Source of the DNA: Microvirga puerhi
GTDB lineage: Bacteria; Pseudomonadota; Alphaproteobacteria; Rhizobiales; Beijerinckiaceae
Direction of reading: 5' to 3'
Assembly (NCBI RefSeq): GCF_020089865.1
Contig: NZ_JAIRBM010000001.1
Location: forward strand, 62,001-126,000
DNA: 64,000 bases
The notes under the pieces were generated by a model. That model saw nothing but the letters and a program-made list of their open reading frames with translations, was not told the DNA's origin and did not search any database. Shown one piece after another: positions 7,791-16,880 of the stretch. Position numbers and translations under genes: made by a program. The first letter of the stretch is position 1. Each line of letters starts with the position of its first letter.

Positions 7791-8912
7791 ATGACGTTCC
7801 AGCGGCAGATCGCATTCTGGCTTGTGGCCCTCGTGGTCACGGTGACGCTGCTATTGGTCCTGCGCACCGTGCTGCTGCCGTTCGTGGCAGGCTTCGCGCT
7901 TGCCTATCTGCTCGATCCCCTGGCCGATCGGCTCCAGCGCATCGGCATCGGCCGCCTCGGCGCCAGCCTTGTGATCCTGATCCTCTTCGTCCTGCTGTTC
8001 ATCGTCCTGCTGGTCGTCGTCGTACCCCTGGCGGCGCAACAGGTCGGTGCCTTCGTTCAACGGCTGCCGAGCTACGTGGCCCGCCTGCAGCAGCTTGCGG
8101 TCGAGCAGGGCGGCCCTCTCGTCGAGAAGCTCGGCGGCTCCAGTGCGCTGTCCGAGATGCAGACTTCCGTGGGCAACCTCCTGAGCCAGGGCATCGCCTG
8201 GCTCGGCGCCTTTCTCCAGTCCCTCTGGTCCGGCGGACAGGCTCTCTTAAGCATCGTCTCTCTTCTGGTTGTGACGCCGGTCGTGGCCTTCTACATGCTG
8301 GTGGACTGGGACCGCATGGTCTCGACCGTCGATTCCTGGATGCCCCTGCGGCAGCGGGAGACCATCCGCGTCATTGCGCGCGATATCGATACGGCCATTG
8401 CGGGTTTCGTGCGCGGACAGGCGCTCGTCTGCATCATTCTCGGCACCTTCTATGCAGTGGGTCTTTCCCTGGTCGGCCTCAACTTCGGCGTGATGATCGG
8501 CATGACCTCCGGCATTCTGAGCTTCATCCCCTATGTGGGCTCGCTCACCGGGCTGATCCTGTCGCTCGGCGTCGCCATCGTGCAGTTCTGGCCCGACTGG
8601 ACCTGGATCCTCGCTACCCTCGGCGTCTTCGTGTTCGGCCAGTTCGTGGAAGGCAACATTCTCTCGCCCAAGCTCGTGGGCGATTCCGTCGGACTGCATC
8701 CTGTCTGGCTGATGTTCGCACTGCTTGCCTTCGGCTCGCTCTTCGGTTTCGTCGGCCTGCTTCTGGCGGTGCCGCTCGCCGCCGCCATCGGCGTCATTGC
8801 CCGCTTCGCCCTGAAGCAGTATCTCGCGAGCCCGATCTATCGCGGCACGGATCCGGTCATCCTGATGCCGGCACCCGACACGGACAAGAAACGGATCGAG
8901 TTCGATGCGTGA
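7791..8912 (+). CDS. AI-2E family transporter / PerM-type permease
   Basis: The 373-residue protein has the AI-2E (PerM/YdiK/TqsA) architecture. Two N-terminal membrane helices (residues 9-45) and a third near 60-80 are followed by an amphipathic middle segment, then a cluster of C-terminal helices (about 150-330). Conserved segments include VVAFYMLVDWDRM, VRGQALVCIILG, GMTSGILSFIPYVGS and FVEGNILSPKLVG. Members export autoinducer-2 in E. coli or act as Na+/H+ antiporters elsewhere, so the substrate is open. Its end overlaps hdaA by eight bases, a neighbour pairing that I recall from other Rhizobiales. Confidence 0.88.
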   Translation: MTFQRQIAFWLVALVVTVTLLLVLRTVLLPFVAGFALAYLLDPLADRLQRIGIGRLGASLVILILFVLLFIVLLVVVVPLAAQQVGAFVQRLPSYVARLQQLAVEQGGPLVEKLGGSSALSEMQTSVGNLLSQGIAWLGAFLQSLWSGGQALLSIVSLLVVTPVVAFYMLVDWDRMVSTVDSWMPLRQRETIRVIARDIDTAIAGFVRGQALVCIILGTFYAVGLSLVGLNFGVMIGMTSGILSFIPYVGSLTGLILSLGVAIVQFWPDWTWILATLGVFVFGQFVEGNILSPKLVGDSVGLHPVWLMFALLAFGSLFGFVGLLLAVPLAAAIGVIARFALKQYLASPIYRGTDPVILMPAPDTDKKRIEFDA

Positions 8913-9597
8913 GGGGCCAAAGCAGCTCGCCTTCGACCTGCCGCTCGATCCGCGATTCGGCCGGGAGGATTTCCTGGTCAGCCCGTCGAACGAGCAGGCC
9001 TATGCCTTCATCGAGCGCTGGCCGGACTGGCCGGACACCGTCCTGCTGCTCGTCGGGCCGCCTGGCAGCGGCAAGAGCCATCTGGCGGCGATCTGGGCGG
9101 AGATGGCCCATGCCTGGACGGTCGATGCCTTCGAAGTGACGCAGGACAAGGTTCCGCATCTCATCTCCAATGGGGCTCTGGTGATTGAGGATATCGATCA
9201 GGCCGAGCGGGACGAGGCTGCGTTGTTCCACTTGCTTAATCTGGCCCGAGAGCGGCAGGCTTTCGTGCTCATGACCTGCACGACGCTGCCTGATTCCTGG
9301 GGAATCCGAACGGCAGATTTGCTGTCGCGCCTGCGCCTCGCGACCACCGTTCCGCTGGATCCGCCGGACGACGCACTCCTCAAGGCTGTTTTGGTGAAGC
9401 TTTTCGTGGACCGGCAACTGGTGGTCGACACCAGCGTTGTCGATTACATTGCTTTGCGCATCGAACGGTCGCTCGCCAAGGCGGCCGAAGTGGTGACGCT
9501 CCTCGACAAGGAGGCCTTAAGTCGGGGACGCCGCGTATCGCGCGCCATCGCATCGGAACTTCTCGGGGCCATTCAGGACGTTGATGAGATCGATTGA
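8905..9597 (+). CDS. hdaA: HdaA, DnaA-related regulatory inactivator
   Basis: This 230-residue AAA+ protein resembles the ATPase part of DnaA without its DNA-binding domain. The N-terminal QLAFDLP (residues 7-13) is the sliding-clamp-binding motif of Hda proteins. Walker A is GPPGSGKSH near residue 50, and a degenerate Walker B reads LVIEDID. Hda bound to the replisome clamp stimulates ATP hydrolysis by DnaA, limiting re-initiation; Caulobacter HdaA does the same. It overlaps the permease gene upstream and ppk downstream, so all three are probably co-translated. Confidence 0.88.
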   Translation: MREGPKQLAFDLPLDPRFGREDFLVSPSNEQAYAFIERWPDWPDTVLLLVGPPGSGKSHLAAIWAEMAHAWTVDAFEVTQDKVPHLISNGALVIEDIDQAERDEAALFHLLNLARERQAFVLMTCTTLPDSWGIRTADLLSRLRLATTVPLDPPDDALLKAVLVKLFVDRQLVVDTSVVDYIALRIERSLAKAAEVVTLLDKEALSRGRRVSRAIASELLGAIQDVDEID

Positions 9598-11908
9598 CGA
9601 CGACGTGAAGACTTCGACACCGAACCGTCGTGAAACCGTCACGAAGTCCAAACCAAAACGGACGTCGCGAAAGGTGACGGAGACAGACGTGCGCAGCGCC
9701 CTGGTGTTGGACGAAGTCGAAATTGTCAGCGAGGTCCCGGCTCCCAAGGCGCCGCCGGACATCGAGCTCGATGGCGCCATCCTGAGGCAGTTCCCCCAGC
9801 GCTTCATCAATCGCGAGCTGTCCTGGCTCCAGTTCAACCGCCGGGTTCTGGAGGAGGCCTCCAACAGGAACCATCCGCTCCTAGAGCAGCTGCGGTTCCT
9901 CTCGATCTCCGCCGATAATCTCGACGAGTTCTTCATGGTCCGGGTCGCGGGTCTTCGCGGCCAGGTCCGTTCCGGTGTCGCGACAAGCTCTCAGGATGGG
10001 CTTACGCCGCAGGAGCAGCTGTCGAAGATCGCCGTTGAGGTCTCGAAGCTGGCTTCCGACCAGCAGGGGCGCTGGCGGGAGCTGAAAGTCGCGCTGCAGG
10101 AGGAAGGGATCGTTCTCGTGGACGGGGGCGGTCTCACGAAGCCGGAAGCGTCCTGGCTCGAGGACTACTTCCTCAACCACGTCTTCCCGGTTCTGACGCC
10201 GCTCGCTATCGACCCGGCCCATCCGTTCCCGTTCATTCCTAATCTTGGCTCCTCGATTGCCCTGAAGCTGGTGCGGCAGAGCGACGGGAAGGTGCTGAAC
10301 GCGCTGATCCGTCTTCCGGTAAAGGCTGAGCGCTTCATCCGGCTTCCCGATTTTTCGGAAACCGGCTCGACGCGTTTCATCGCTCTCGAGCAGACGATCG
10401 TGCTCTACACGAGCCGCCTGTTTCCAGGCTACAATATCCAGGGGCAGGGCGCCTTCCGTGTCATCCGCGATTCCGACCTGGAAGTGGAGGAAGAGGCGGA
10501 GGATCTCGTCCGCCATTTCGAGACCGCCCTTAAGCGCCGCCGTCGCGGCAGCGTCATCCGTCTTGAAGTCGAGAGCGCGATGCCGGAGGATCTGCGGCAG
10601 TTCGTGGTGGAGGAGCTGGAGATCGCCGAGGACGAGCTCTTCGTCGTCGACGGCATGCTGGGCCTCAATGATCTCTCCCAGCTGGTGAGCCTCGACCGGC
10701 CGGATCTCAAATTCAAGCCGTACAATCCCCGGTTCCCCGAACGCATCCGCGAACATAGCGGCGATTGCTTCGCGGCGATCCGTGAGAAGGACATCATCGT
10801 CCACCATCCCTACGAGTCCTTCGACGCGGTGGTGCAGTTCCTGCATCAGGCGGCGCGGGATCCGAATGTGGTCGCGATCAAGCAGACGCTTTATCGCACG
10901 TCGTCGAATTCCCCCATCGTCGCCGCGCTGGCCGAGGCGGCGGAAGCGGGCAAGTCGGTAACGGCGCTTGTCGAACTGAAGGCGCGCTTCGACGAAGAAG
11001 CCAATATCCGATGGGCGCGCGATCTCGAACGCGCTGGCGCGCAAGTCGTGTTCGGCTTCATCGAATTGAAGACCCATGCCAAGCTGTCCATGGTCGTTCG
11101 CCGCGAAGGCGGGCAGCTCATCACCTATTGCCACGTGGGCACGGGGAACTACCACCCGATCACGGCGCGTATCTATACGGATCTTTCCTTCTTCACCGCC
11201 GATCCGGTGATCGGACGCGACGTGTCGCGCATCTTCAACTTCGTCACGGGTTATGCGGAACCGGCCGAGTTGGAGCGCATGGCGGTCTCGCCGATCAACC
11301 TCAAGCAGCGCCTGCTCCAGCACATCGGGGAGGAGATCGCCCATGCGAAGGCCGGGCGTCCGGCGGCGATCTGGGGCAAATGCAATTCGCTCGTCGATCC
11401 CGTCATCATCGATGCGCTTTATGACGCGAGTGCCGCCGGTGTGCAGATCGACCTCATCGTCCGGGGCATCTGCTGCCTGCGCCCCGGCATCCAGGGCCTG
11501 TCTGACAATATCCGCGTGAAATCCATCGTCGGGCGTTTTCTCGAACACACGCGCATCTATGCTTTCGGGAACGGGCAGGGCCTCCCCAACCCGAAAGCCC
11601 ATGTCTACATCTCCTCGGCGGACCTGATGCCGCGCAACCTCGACCGGCGCGTCGAGGCGCTGCTGCCGATCCTCAATCCCACGGTGCATCAGCAGGTTCT
11701 CGACCAGATCATGCTCGCCAATCTTCTCGACAACGAGCAGAGCTGGATGGTGCTTCCCGACGGCACCAGCCGGCGGATCGTGCCGGGGAAAGGCGAAGAA
11801 GCTTTCAACGCCCATAGGTACTTCATGACCAATCCAAGTTTGTCCGGTCGCGGCAAGTCCCTCAAGACATCGAGCCCCAAGGCGCTCGCCAAGCGCGGGC
11901 AGCGCTGA
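9584..11908 (+). CDS. ppk: polyphosphate kinase 1
   Basis: PPK1 polymerises the gamma phosphate of ATP into inorganic polyphosphate. The protein has about 774 residues, with the N domain starting at [20 protein letters not shown] near residue 86. The two catalytic histidine segments are present: [17 protein letters not shown] and [13 protein letters not shown]. It is slightly longer than the roughly 690-residue E. coli enzyme because of a charged, low-conservation N-terminal tail of about 80 residues. The start lies inside the end of hdaA: ATG 9584 follows an in-frame TTG at 9581 and precedes the hdaA stop. ppx follows after one base. Confidence 0.95.
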   Translation: MRSIDDDVKTSTPNRRETVTKSKPKRTSRKVTETDVRSALVLDEVEIVSEVPAPKAPPDIELDGAILRQFPQRFINRELSWLQFNRRVLEEASNRNHPLLEQLRFLSISADNLDEFFMVRVAGLRGQVRSGVATSSQDGLTPQEQLSKIAVEVSKLASDQQGRWRELKVALQEEGIVLVDGGGLTKPEASWLEDYFLNHVFPVLTPLAIDPAHPFPFIPNLGSSIALKLVRQSDGKVLNALIRLPVKAERFIRLPDFSETGSTRFIALEQTIVLYTSRLFPGYNIQGQGAFRVIRDSDLEVEEEAEDLVRHFETALKRRRRGSVIRLEVESAMPEDLRQFVVEELEIAEDELFVVDGMLGLNDLSQLVSLDRPDLKFKPYNPRFPERIREHSGDCFAAIREKDIIVHHPYESFDAVVQFLHQAARDPNVVAIKQTLYRTSSNSPIVAALAEAAEAGKSVTALVELKARFDEEANIRWARDLERAGAQVVFGFIELKTHAKLSMVVRREGGQLITYCHVGTGNYHPITARIYTDLSFFTADPVIGRDVSRIFNFVTGYAEPAELERMAVSPINLKQRLLQHIGEEIAHAKAGRPAAIWGKCNSLVDPVIIDALYDASAAGVQIDLIVRGICCLRPGIQGLSDNIRVKSIVGRFLEHTRIYAFGNGQGLPNPKAHVYISSADLMPRNLDRRVEALLPILNPTVHQQVLDQIMLANLLDNEQSWMVLPDGTSRRIVPGKGEEAFNAHRYFMTNPSLSGRGKSLKTSSPKALAKRGQR

Positions 11909-11909
11909 G

Positions 11910-13433
11910 ATGGTTCTCGCGGAGCGCAGCGAAGCGCAGGGACGTCTCAAGATCGGCCGTCCCGTCGCGATCATCGACATCGGCTCGAACTCGGTCCGTC
12001 TCGTCGCCTATGAGGGCGTGTCGCGCGCGCCGACGCCCATCTACAACGAGAAGGTGCTCTGCGGCCTCGGCCGTCATGTCGCGACCACCGGGCGGCTTGA
12101 TGACGACGCGGTGGAGCGGGCGTTGCGGGCTCTCGCCCGTTTCCGGGTGCTTTGCGACACCATGGACGTTTCGGAGATCTATGTGCTGGCGACCGCTGCC
12201 GCCCGCGACGCGTCGAACGGCCCGGCCTTCCTGGAGGCTGCCGAAAAGGCATGCGGCTGCACTATTCAGCTCCTCTCCGGCGCCACCGAGGCGCGGTTCT
12301 CCGCCTATGGAGTCGTGTCCGGCTTTTTCCGTCCCGACGGCGTCGTGGGCGATATGGGCGGCGGCAGTCTCGAATTGGTGGACGTAAAGGACGATCAGGT
12401 CGGGGAGGGGGTGACCATGCCCCTCGGCGGTCTTGCGCTCCAGGACCTGAGCGGCGGCTCCTTGCGCAAGGCCGAGCGGATCATCCGCACGGCACTGGAG
12501 GGCGCGGCCGATCAGCTGGAAAGCCTGCACGGCCGGACCTTCTATGCGGTCGGCGGGACATGGCGCGCCCTGGCGCGACTGCACCAAGCGGTGATCGATT
12601 ACCCGCTCCACGTGATGCACAACTACGTCATCAATCCCGACGACAGCATCGACTTCCTGCACCTCGTCGAGGATGCGGATGCCAAGACCCTCAAGGATAT
12701 CGAGAGCATCTCGGAAGCCCGGCGGCCGCTGCTCGCCTATGGCGCGATCCTGCTGGAGCAGATCATCCGCCTCGGCAAACCGCAGGAGATTACAATCTCC
12801 GCCCTCGGCGTCCGCGAGGGGCTGCTCTACGACAAACTAGACAACGAGAAGCGCCATCTCGACCCGCTGCTGCGGGCGGCGAGCGACCTGAACCTGCTCC
12901 GGTCGCGCTCGCCGCGCCATGGTGAAGAGCTCTGGGAGTGGACGAGCCGGTTCATCGAGTCGCTCGGATTGCCGGAGACCGAGTATGAGCGCCGTCTGCG
13001 CCAAGCCGGTTGTCTCCTGGCCGATATCGGCTGGCGGGCGCATCCTGACTACCGGGGCGAGCAGAGCCTCAATCTCATCGCCTATGGGGCCTTCGTGGGC
13101 CTCGATCATCCGGGGCGGGCCTATCTGGCCCTGTCGATCTTCTTCCGGCATGAGGGCCTTTCTCCGGACAAGGTCGGGTCCCGGATTGTGGCGCTGGCCG
13201 GTACCCGGCTCATGGAACGGGCCCGGCTGCTGGCGGCTATCATGCGCGTCGCCTTCCCGGTCTCGGTCGCCATGGAAGGGGTTCTGCCCGAAACGCCGCT
13301 CATCGCGCGGGGCCGGAGCGTCGTCCTCCAGCTCCCGAGCCATCGGGCGGACCTCGCCAACGAGCGGCTCGTCGGGCGTGTGCGGGCCCTGGCCAAGCTC
13401 CTCAACCTGGAGCCGGTGATCGAGATCATCTAG
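11910..13433 (+). CDS. ppx: exopolyphosphatase / Ppx-GppA phosphatase
   Basis: The 507-residue protein is a member of the ASKHA-fold Ppx/GppA family. It has the phosphate-1 loop AIIDIGSNSVRLVAYEG near residue 20 and GDMGGGSLEL near residue 148. A long C-terminal helical domain (about residues 310-505) includes HPDYRGEQSLNLI. Ppx removes terminal phosphates from polyphosphate, and GppA hydrolyses pppGpp; the two cannot be separated by sequence alone. Its location one base after ppk, giving synthesis and breakdown from one transcript, favours exopolyphosphatase. Confidence 0.93.
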   Translation: MVLAERSEAQGRLKIGRPVAIIDIGSNSVRLVAYEGVSRAPTPIYNEKVLCGLGRHVATTGRLDDDAVERALRALARFRVLCDTMDVSEIYVLATAAARDASNGPAFLEAAEKACGCTIQLLSGATEARFSAYGVVSGFFRPDGVVGDMGGGSLELVDVKDDQVGEGVTMPLGGLALQDLSGGSLRKAERIIRTALEGAADQLESLHGRTFYAVGGTWRALARLHQAVIDYPLHVMHNYVINPDDSIDFLHLVEDADAKTLKDIESISEARRPLLAYGAILLEQIIRLGKPQEITISALGVREGLLYDKLDNEKRHLDPLLRAASDLNLLRSRSPRHGEELWEWTSRFIESLGLPETEYERRLRQAGCLLADIGWRAHPDYRGEQSLNLIAYGAFVGLDHPGRAYLALSIFFRHEGLSPDKVGSRIVALAGTRLMERARLLAAIMRVAFPVSVAMEGVLPETPLIARGRSVVLQLPSHRADLANERLVGRVRALAKLLNLEPVIEII

Positions 13434-13468
13434 CCGCCCCGATCAGAAGACGTCGTCTCATCCAGGTT

Positions 13469-13493
13469 CGCCCCCTTAAGACGAAAGGGGGCG
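13469..13493 (+). terminator. stem-loop after ppx
   Basis: CGCCCCCTT (13469-13477) pairs perfectly with AAGGGGGCG (13485-13493) across a seven-base loop. No T tract follows, so this may terminate or simply protect the 3' end of the hdaA-ppk-ppx transcript. Confidence 0.45.
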
Positions 13494-13570
13494 AGGCAGG
13501 CGACTGGTACAGGCTGACGATTTATTCTAATGAGAGTAGAAATCGTGGCCTTGTCGCCAGGGAGACCTTT

Positions 13571-14194
13571 ATGCAAACCATCGATCTCAACGCCGTCCGC
13601 AATGCCAAGACGTCGAAGGAGCCCTATGATTTCCTTTTGACCGACAACATTCTCAAGGCGGATGTCATCGACGATCTGCGGCGCGACTTCCCGCAAATCG
13701 ACAAGCCCGGATACCTGACGGTCGACGAGGTCAAGCTGCACGGCCGGTTCAAGACCCTGATCGACGAGCTGGAAGGCCCGGAACTGACTGAGGAGCTGTC
13801 GAAGAAATTCGGCATCGATCTCCATCAGTATCCCCGCCTCACCACGATCATGAAGCGCTCGCAGCCGAAATACGGCGCGATCCACACGGACGGCCCTTCC
13901 AAGGTCATGACCATGCTCGTCTACATGAACGACGATTGGAACCAGGGCGACGGCGGACGCCTGCGCGTGCTCTACGACGGCCAGAATTTCGAGCCCTACG
14001 CTCTTGAGGTCCCGCCGATGATGGGCACCATGTTCGCCTTCCTGCGGTCCGACAATTCCTGGCACGGCCACCGCCCCTTCGTCGGCGAGCGCCGCGTGGT
14101 CCAGATCGCCTGGGTCAAGAGCCAGGCCGACGTGGACCGCAAGAAGAAGCACAACAAGGTCGCCCAGTTCTTCAAGGGGATCTTTGGGCGATAA
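13571..14194 (+). CDS. 2OG-Fe(II) oxygenase family protein
   Basis: The 207-residue protein has the double-stranded beta-helix iron site of 2-oxoglutarate-dependent oxygenases: HTDGPSK (His and Asp) and SWHGHRPF (distal His), with the 2OG-binding Arg in ERRVVQIAW. It is probably cytoplasmic and ends in a basic tail (RKKKHNKVAQFFKG). Related bacterial proteins are often found with sugar or surface-polymer modification genes, but none is adjacent here. A strong terminator follows at 14224-14266. Substrate unknown. Confidence 0.75.
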   Translation: MQTIDLNAVRNAKTSKEPYDFLLTDNILKADVIDDLRRDFPQIDKPGYLTVDEVKLHGRFKTLIDELEGPELTEELSKKFGIDLHQYPRLTTIMKRSQPKYGAIHTDGPSKVMTMLVYMNDDWNQGDGGRLRVLYDGQNFEPYALEVPPMMGTMFAFLRSDNSWHGHRPFVGERRVVQIAWVKSQADVDRKKKHNKVAQFFKGIFGR

Positions 14195-14223
14195 GATATC
14201 AAGTCGTTATCGTTTTATACAAA

Positions 14224-14266
14224 GCAACGCCACGATGATCATATGTCATCGTGGCGTTGCTGTTTT
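14224..14266 (+). terminator. strong intrinsic terminator, 15-bp perfect stem
   Basis: GCAACGCCACGATGA (14224-14238) pairs perfectly with TCATCGTGGCGTTGC (14246-14260) across a seven-base loop, followed by TGTTTT. It ends the oxygenase transcript just before the convergent low-GC gene. Confidence 0.85.
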
Positions 14267-14290
14267 GAGGACGAAGGCGACCTGGGTCGT

Positions 14291-14944
14291 TCAGCCACTA
14301 CCGTGGAAAAGGTTTTCGTGTTTGAGAAATCGCCACTGACCATTGCGCTTCTCGTAGATTGAAGCGCCTCCCATCAGATGCATCCATCTCCCGATCTGAC
14401 CATTGGGTCTTCTAGACCACGAGCGCTCTATACCGCTCACGATAATGACGGCCCTTCGAAAATTCTTATCGAATATCGGAAAAGTATATTCCCGGCGTAA
14501 TGTTGAAAACTGAGACGATGCAGGGCCGTCGCCGCTTTTAGAGGCAACATCCTTCGCACTAAGCTCTTCTACAAGCGATGATTGCCACTTCTTTTCCTCT
14601 TCTTCAGTACAAAAGGCCTCGCGTATAGCTCCTGCTGGGTCAAGAATTTCTGCAGGGGTCGTCGCGTGATGGGGTGGCACGAGATCGGCGTGAATCGTCG
14701 ATTTGAGATAGGAACGCGCCACCTCTTCTGGAACGGCATAGTCATGCCAGTCGATCTGAAATTCACAACGCTTTGGTTTGTACTCGATTTCGCTTAGGAC
14801 AGCTTGAAACAATTCTACTGCTTCTTGTTTCAATTTTCGCTGATGCTTTTCCCAGACCTCTTCACCACTTATGGCGGAATCAATCTTGGCACTGGTCAGG
14901 AGAGCGACGCAGAAGGCGAGGACTGTCCAGGCAGCTTTTGACAT
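14291..14944 (-). CDS. low-GC exported protein of unknown function
   Basis: This 217-residue protein has a signal peptide (MSKAAWTVLAFCVALLTSAKI). The mature part is charged, with Trp-rich segments (FQIDWHDYAVPEEVARSYL, ERSWSRRPNGQIGRWMHL) and a C-terminal NGQWRFLKHENLF. I do not recognise a family. Base composition is clearly more AT-rich than its neighbours, and codons such as AAA, GAA and ATA are common. These are signs of relatively recent acquisition. It lies alone between the oxygenase terminator and rnd. Confidence 0.6.
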   Translation of the reverse strand: MSKAAWTVLAFCVALLTSAKIDSAISGEEVWEKHQRKLKQEAVELFQAVLSEIEYKPKRCEFQIDWHDYAVPEEVARSYLKSTIHADLVPPHHATTPAEILDPAGAIREAFCTEEEEKKWQSSLVEELSAKDVASKSGDGPASSQFSTLRREYTFPIFDKNFRRAVIIVSGIERSWSRRPNGQIGRWMHLMGGASIYEKRNGQWRFLKHENLFHGSG

Positions 14945-15123
14945 CGATGAGAATACTTTGATGCTAGCTTAGCAAGGGATAGATGATCCTATATATCATA
15001 AAGAAAGTTGTCACGTAGCCAGATTACGAAGCAAAGCGGTTATAGGTTTCCGCTTCGCAGGCCCTTCGGGTCGGGCGTCGCGTCGCGGCCCCGCACGGCA
15101 GCGCGATGATCAGAGCCCAGGCG

Positions 15124-16290
15124 TCAGCCTGCCGACGTTGGAATCGGATGGACGAAAACTTTGTTCTTGCGAACCGACACTCCGAGCTGGCCATTCTTGA
15201 GCGCTAGGGCCTTCTCTCCGAACAAGGCCCGCCGCCAGCCATGCAGGGGTGGGACGTCCGCGTTGTCATCTTCGGCGATAGCCTCGAGGTCGTCCACCGT
15301 GGCGATGATCTTCGGCGCCACGCCCTCCTGCTCCGAGACCGCCTTGAGCAGAACTTTCAGGAGGTCGACCACGGCGCCGGTGCTGCCGCGACCGCGGCTA
15401 CGCTCGGGCATCGGCACGGTGGCGGGGTCCCGGGCGAGGCCGCGTTCCACGGCTTCGAGAATGTCCGCGCCGGTCCGGGAGCGCTCGAAACCGTTCGGGA
15501 TCGTGCGCAGCCGCCCCAGGGCTTCCACGCTGCGCGGGCCGGAGATGGCGATGTCGATCAGCGCATCGTCCTTGAGAATCCGGCCGCGCGGAACGTCCCG
15601 GCTCTGCGCCTCGCGTTCCCGCCAAGCCGCGATCTCCATGAGCACCGCCACTTCCTTGACCTTGCGCAGGCGTCCGGAAAGCCGCTTCCAGGCGTTCTCG
15701 GGATCGGCTTGGTAAGTGTCCGGCGAGGACAGGATGGCCATTTCTTCGCCGAGCCAGGGCAGGCGGCCGTTCTTCTCCAGCTGCGCTGCCAAAGCCTGAT
15801 AGACCTTCACCAGATGGGTGACGTCGGAGATGGCATAAGTGAGCTGCGCATCCGTGAGGGGGCGGCGCGACCAGTCGGTGAAGCGGGAGGACTTGTCGAT
15901 CCGCGCCTTGGCGAGATCGTTGGCGAGCTGCTCATAGGAGACGGAATCGCCGTAACCGCACACCATGGCAGCTACCTGGGTGTCGAACAGGGGCTCGGGG
16001 ACGATCCGGCCGAGGTTCCAGACGATTTCCAGGTCCTGCCGGGCGGAGTGAAAGACTTTGACGACCCCCGGGTTTGCCATGAGCGCCATGAACGGCTCGA
16101 GGTCGATCTCCGGAGCGAGAGGGTCGATGAGATAGGCATCCGCCGGATCGGGTCCCGCAATCTGGATCAGGCAGAGCTTGGGATAATAGGTCGTCTCGCG
16201 CAGAAACTCCGTATCGACGGTCACGAACGGATGGGCGGCAAGGCGATCGCAGGCTCGGCGAAGGGCGTCGGTCGAAGTGATCAGGTCCAT
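15124..16290 (-). CDS. rnd: ribonuclease D
   Basis: RNase D is a 3'-5' exoribonuclease that trims tRNA precursors and other structured RNAs. The 388-residue protein has the DEDD exonuclease motifs: [15 protein letters not shown] near residue 20, [12 protein letters not shown] near 85, and [13 protein letters not shown] near 155. HRDC-type helices follow in the C-terminal half. The start is ATG 16290 ([14 protein letters not shown]); upstream in-frame sequence does not resemble RNase D. A minus-strand WYL-like gene lies 102 bases upstream, with a palindrome between them. Confidence 0.93.
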   Translation of the reverse strand: MDLITSTDALRRACDRLAAHPFVTVDTEFLRETTYYPKLCLIQIAGPDPADAYLIDPLAPEIDLEPFMALMANPGVVKVFHSARQDLEIVWNLGRIVPEPLFDTQVAAMVCGYGDSVSYEQLANDLAKARIDKSSRFTDWSRRPLTDAQLTYAISDVTHLVKVYQALAAQLEKNGRLPWLGEEMAILSSPDTYQADPENAWKRLSGRLRKVKEVAVLMEIAAWREREAQSRDVPRGRILKDDALIDIAISGPRSVEALGRLRTIPNGFERSRTGADILEAVERGLARDPATVPMPERSRGRGSTGAVVDLLKVLLKAVSEQEGVAPKIIATVDDLEAIAEDDNADVPPLHGWRRALFGEKALALKNGQLGVSVRKNKVFVHPIPTSAG

Positions 16291-16349
16291 AAGGGGGTTT
16301 TTAGCCGAAGCTTGGCGATCCGGCGACTCTTGTCTTAAGAACATTGGGT

Positions 16350-16376
16350 GGATTCCACTTTTGGAATCCGTTTTTG
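16350..16376. terminator. hairpin with T tract between rnd and the WYL-like gene
   Basis: GGATTCCA (16350-16357) pairs with TGGAATCC (16362-16369), followed on the plus strand by GTTTTT. The T tract is on the plus strand while both flanking genes are on the minus strand. It may therefore stop antisense transcription towards 16.4 kb, or act weakly for the minus-strand gene. Confidence 0.45.
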
Positions 16377-16392
16377 ACACGCATCCTGGGCG

Positions 16393-16758
16393 CTAGGGCT
16401 GGTCTTGAGCTTTCCGGCGCTCCTTGGCCTGCCGCTCGGCCCGCTTGATGAGCCAATCGATGATGTTGCGGTCGACCACGAGGCCGGTCTCCGCATCGAC
16501 GAGGCGTTCGATCCGGTCGGCCCGGAAGCCGCGATAGCCGTCGTCGGCCATGTCGATGCCCCCGAGGAGGGTCTTGCCAGGCCCGACCTTCAGCTCGCGC
16601 GCGATGATCCAGCGCCGGCTCGGATTGCCGGCCTGGTCCGTATAGTGAAGCTCCAGCGCGCCCTCCATGGGATAGACGTGCCAAGCGCCCTCGATCCGCT
16701 CCTCGACGGGAGCATTCCGGGCAGGCCTCAAGAGGGATGTGACATGAGCGGGAATCAT
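16393..16758 (-). CDS. small WYL-domain-like protein without an HTH
   Basis: This 121-residue protein consists of little more than a WYL-like fold: LELHYTDQAG, a basic RRWIIA strand, and RGFRADRIERLVDAETG at the end. These match the I-x-Y-x-D-x-x-G and R-x-F-R-x-D-R-I pattern of WYL domains, which bind nucleotides or nucleic acids in many regulators. A basic helical tail (LIKRAERQAKERRKA) follows. No helix-turn-helix precedes it, so it may be a ligand-sensing or RNA-associated module. I prefer ATG 16758; a GTG at 16779 is also in frame. Neither has a strong ribosome-binding site. Confidence 0.55.
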   Translation of the reverse strand: MIPAHVTSLLRPARNAPVEERIEGAWHVYPMEGALELHYTDQAGNPSRRWIIARELKVGPGKTLLGGIDMADDGYRGFRADRIERLVDAETGLVVDRNIIDWLIKRAERQAKERRKAQDQP

Positions 16759-16880
16759 AGGCAGGATATGGTGATTCACGCTTTGTTCTGCAAGGATTAC
16801 CTCGCTGTGACCGCTCGTGTGAGTGGTTGCCGAAAACCGCAGCGGACGAGTGGGCCTGGTGTGGCCAGGAGAGATAAGTC

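Noticed and set aside
9881..11980. A 699-codon minus-strand frame opposite ppk
   Set aside because: Shadow of ppk, no motif and no ribosome-binding site.
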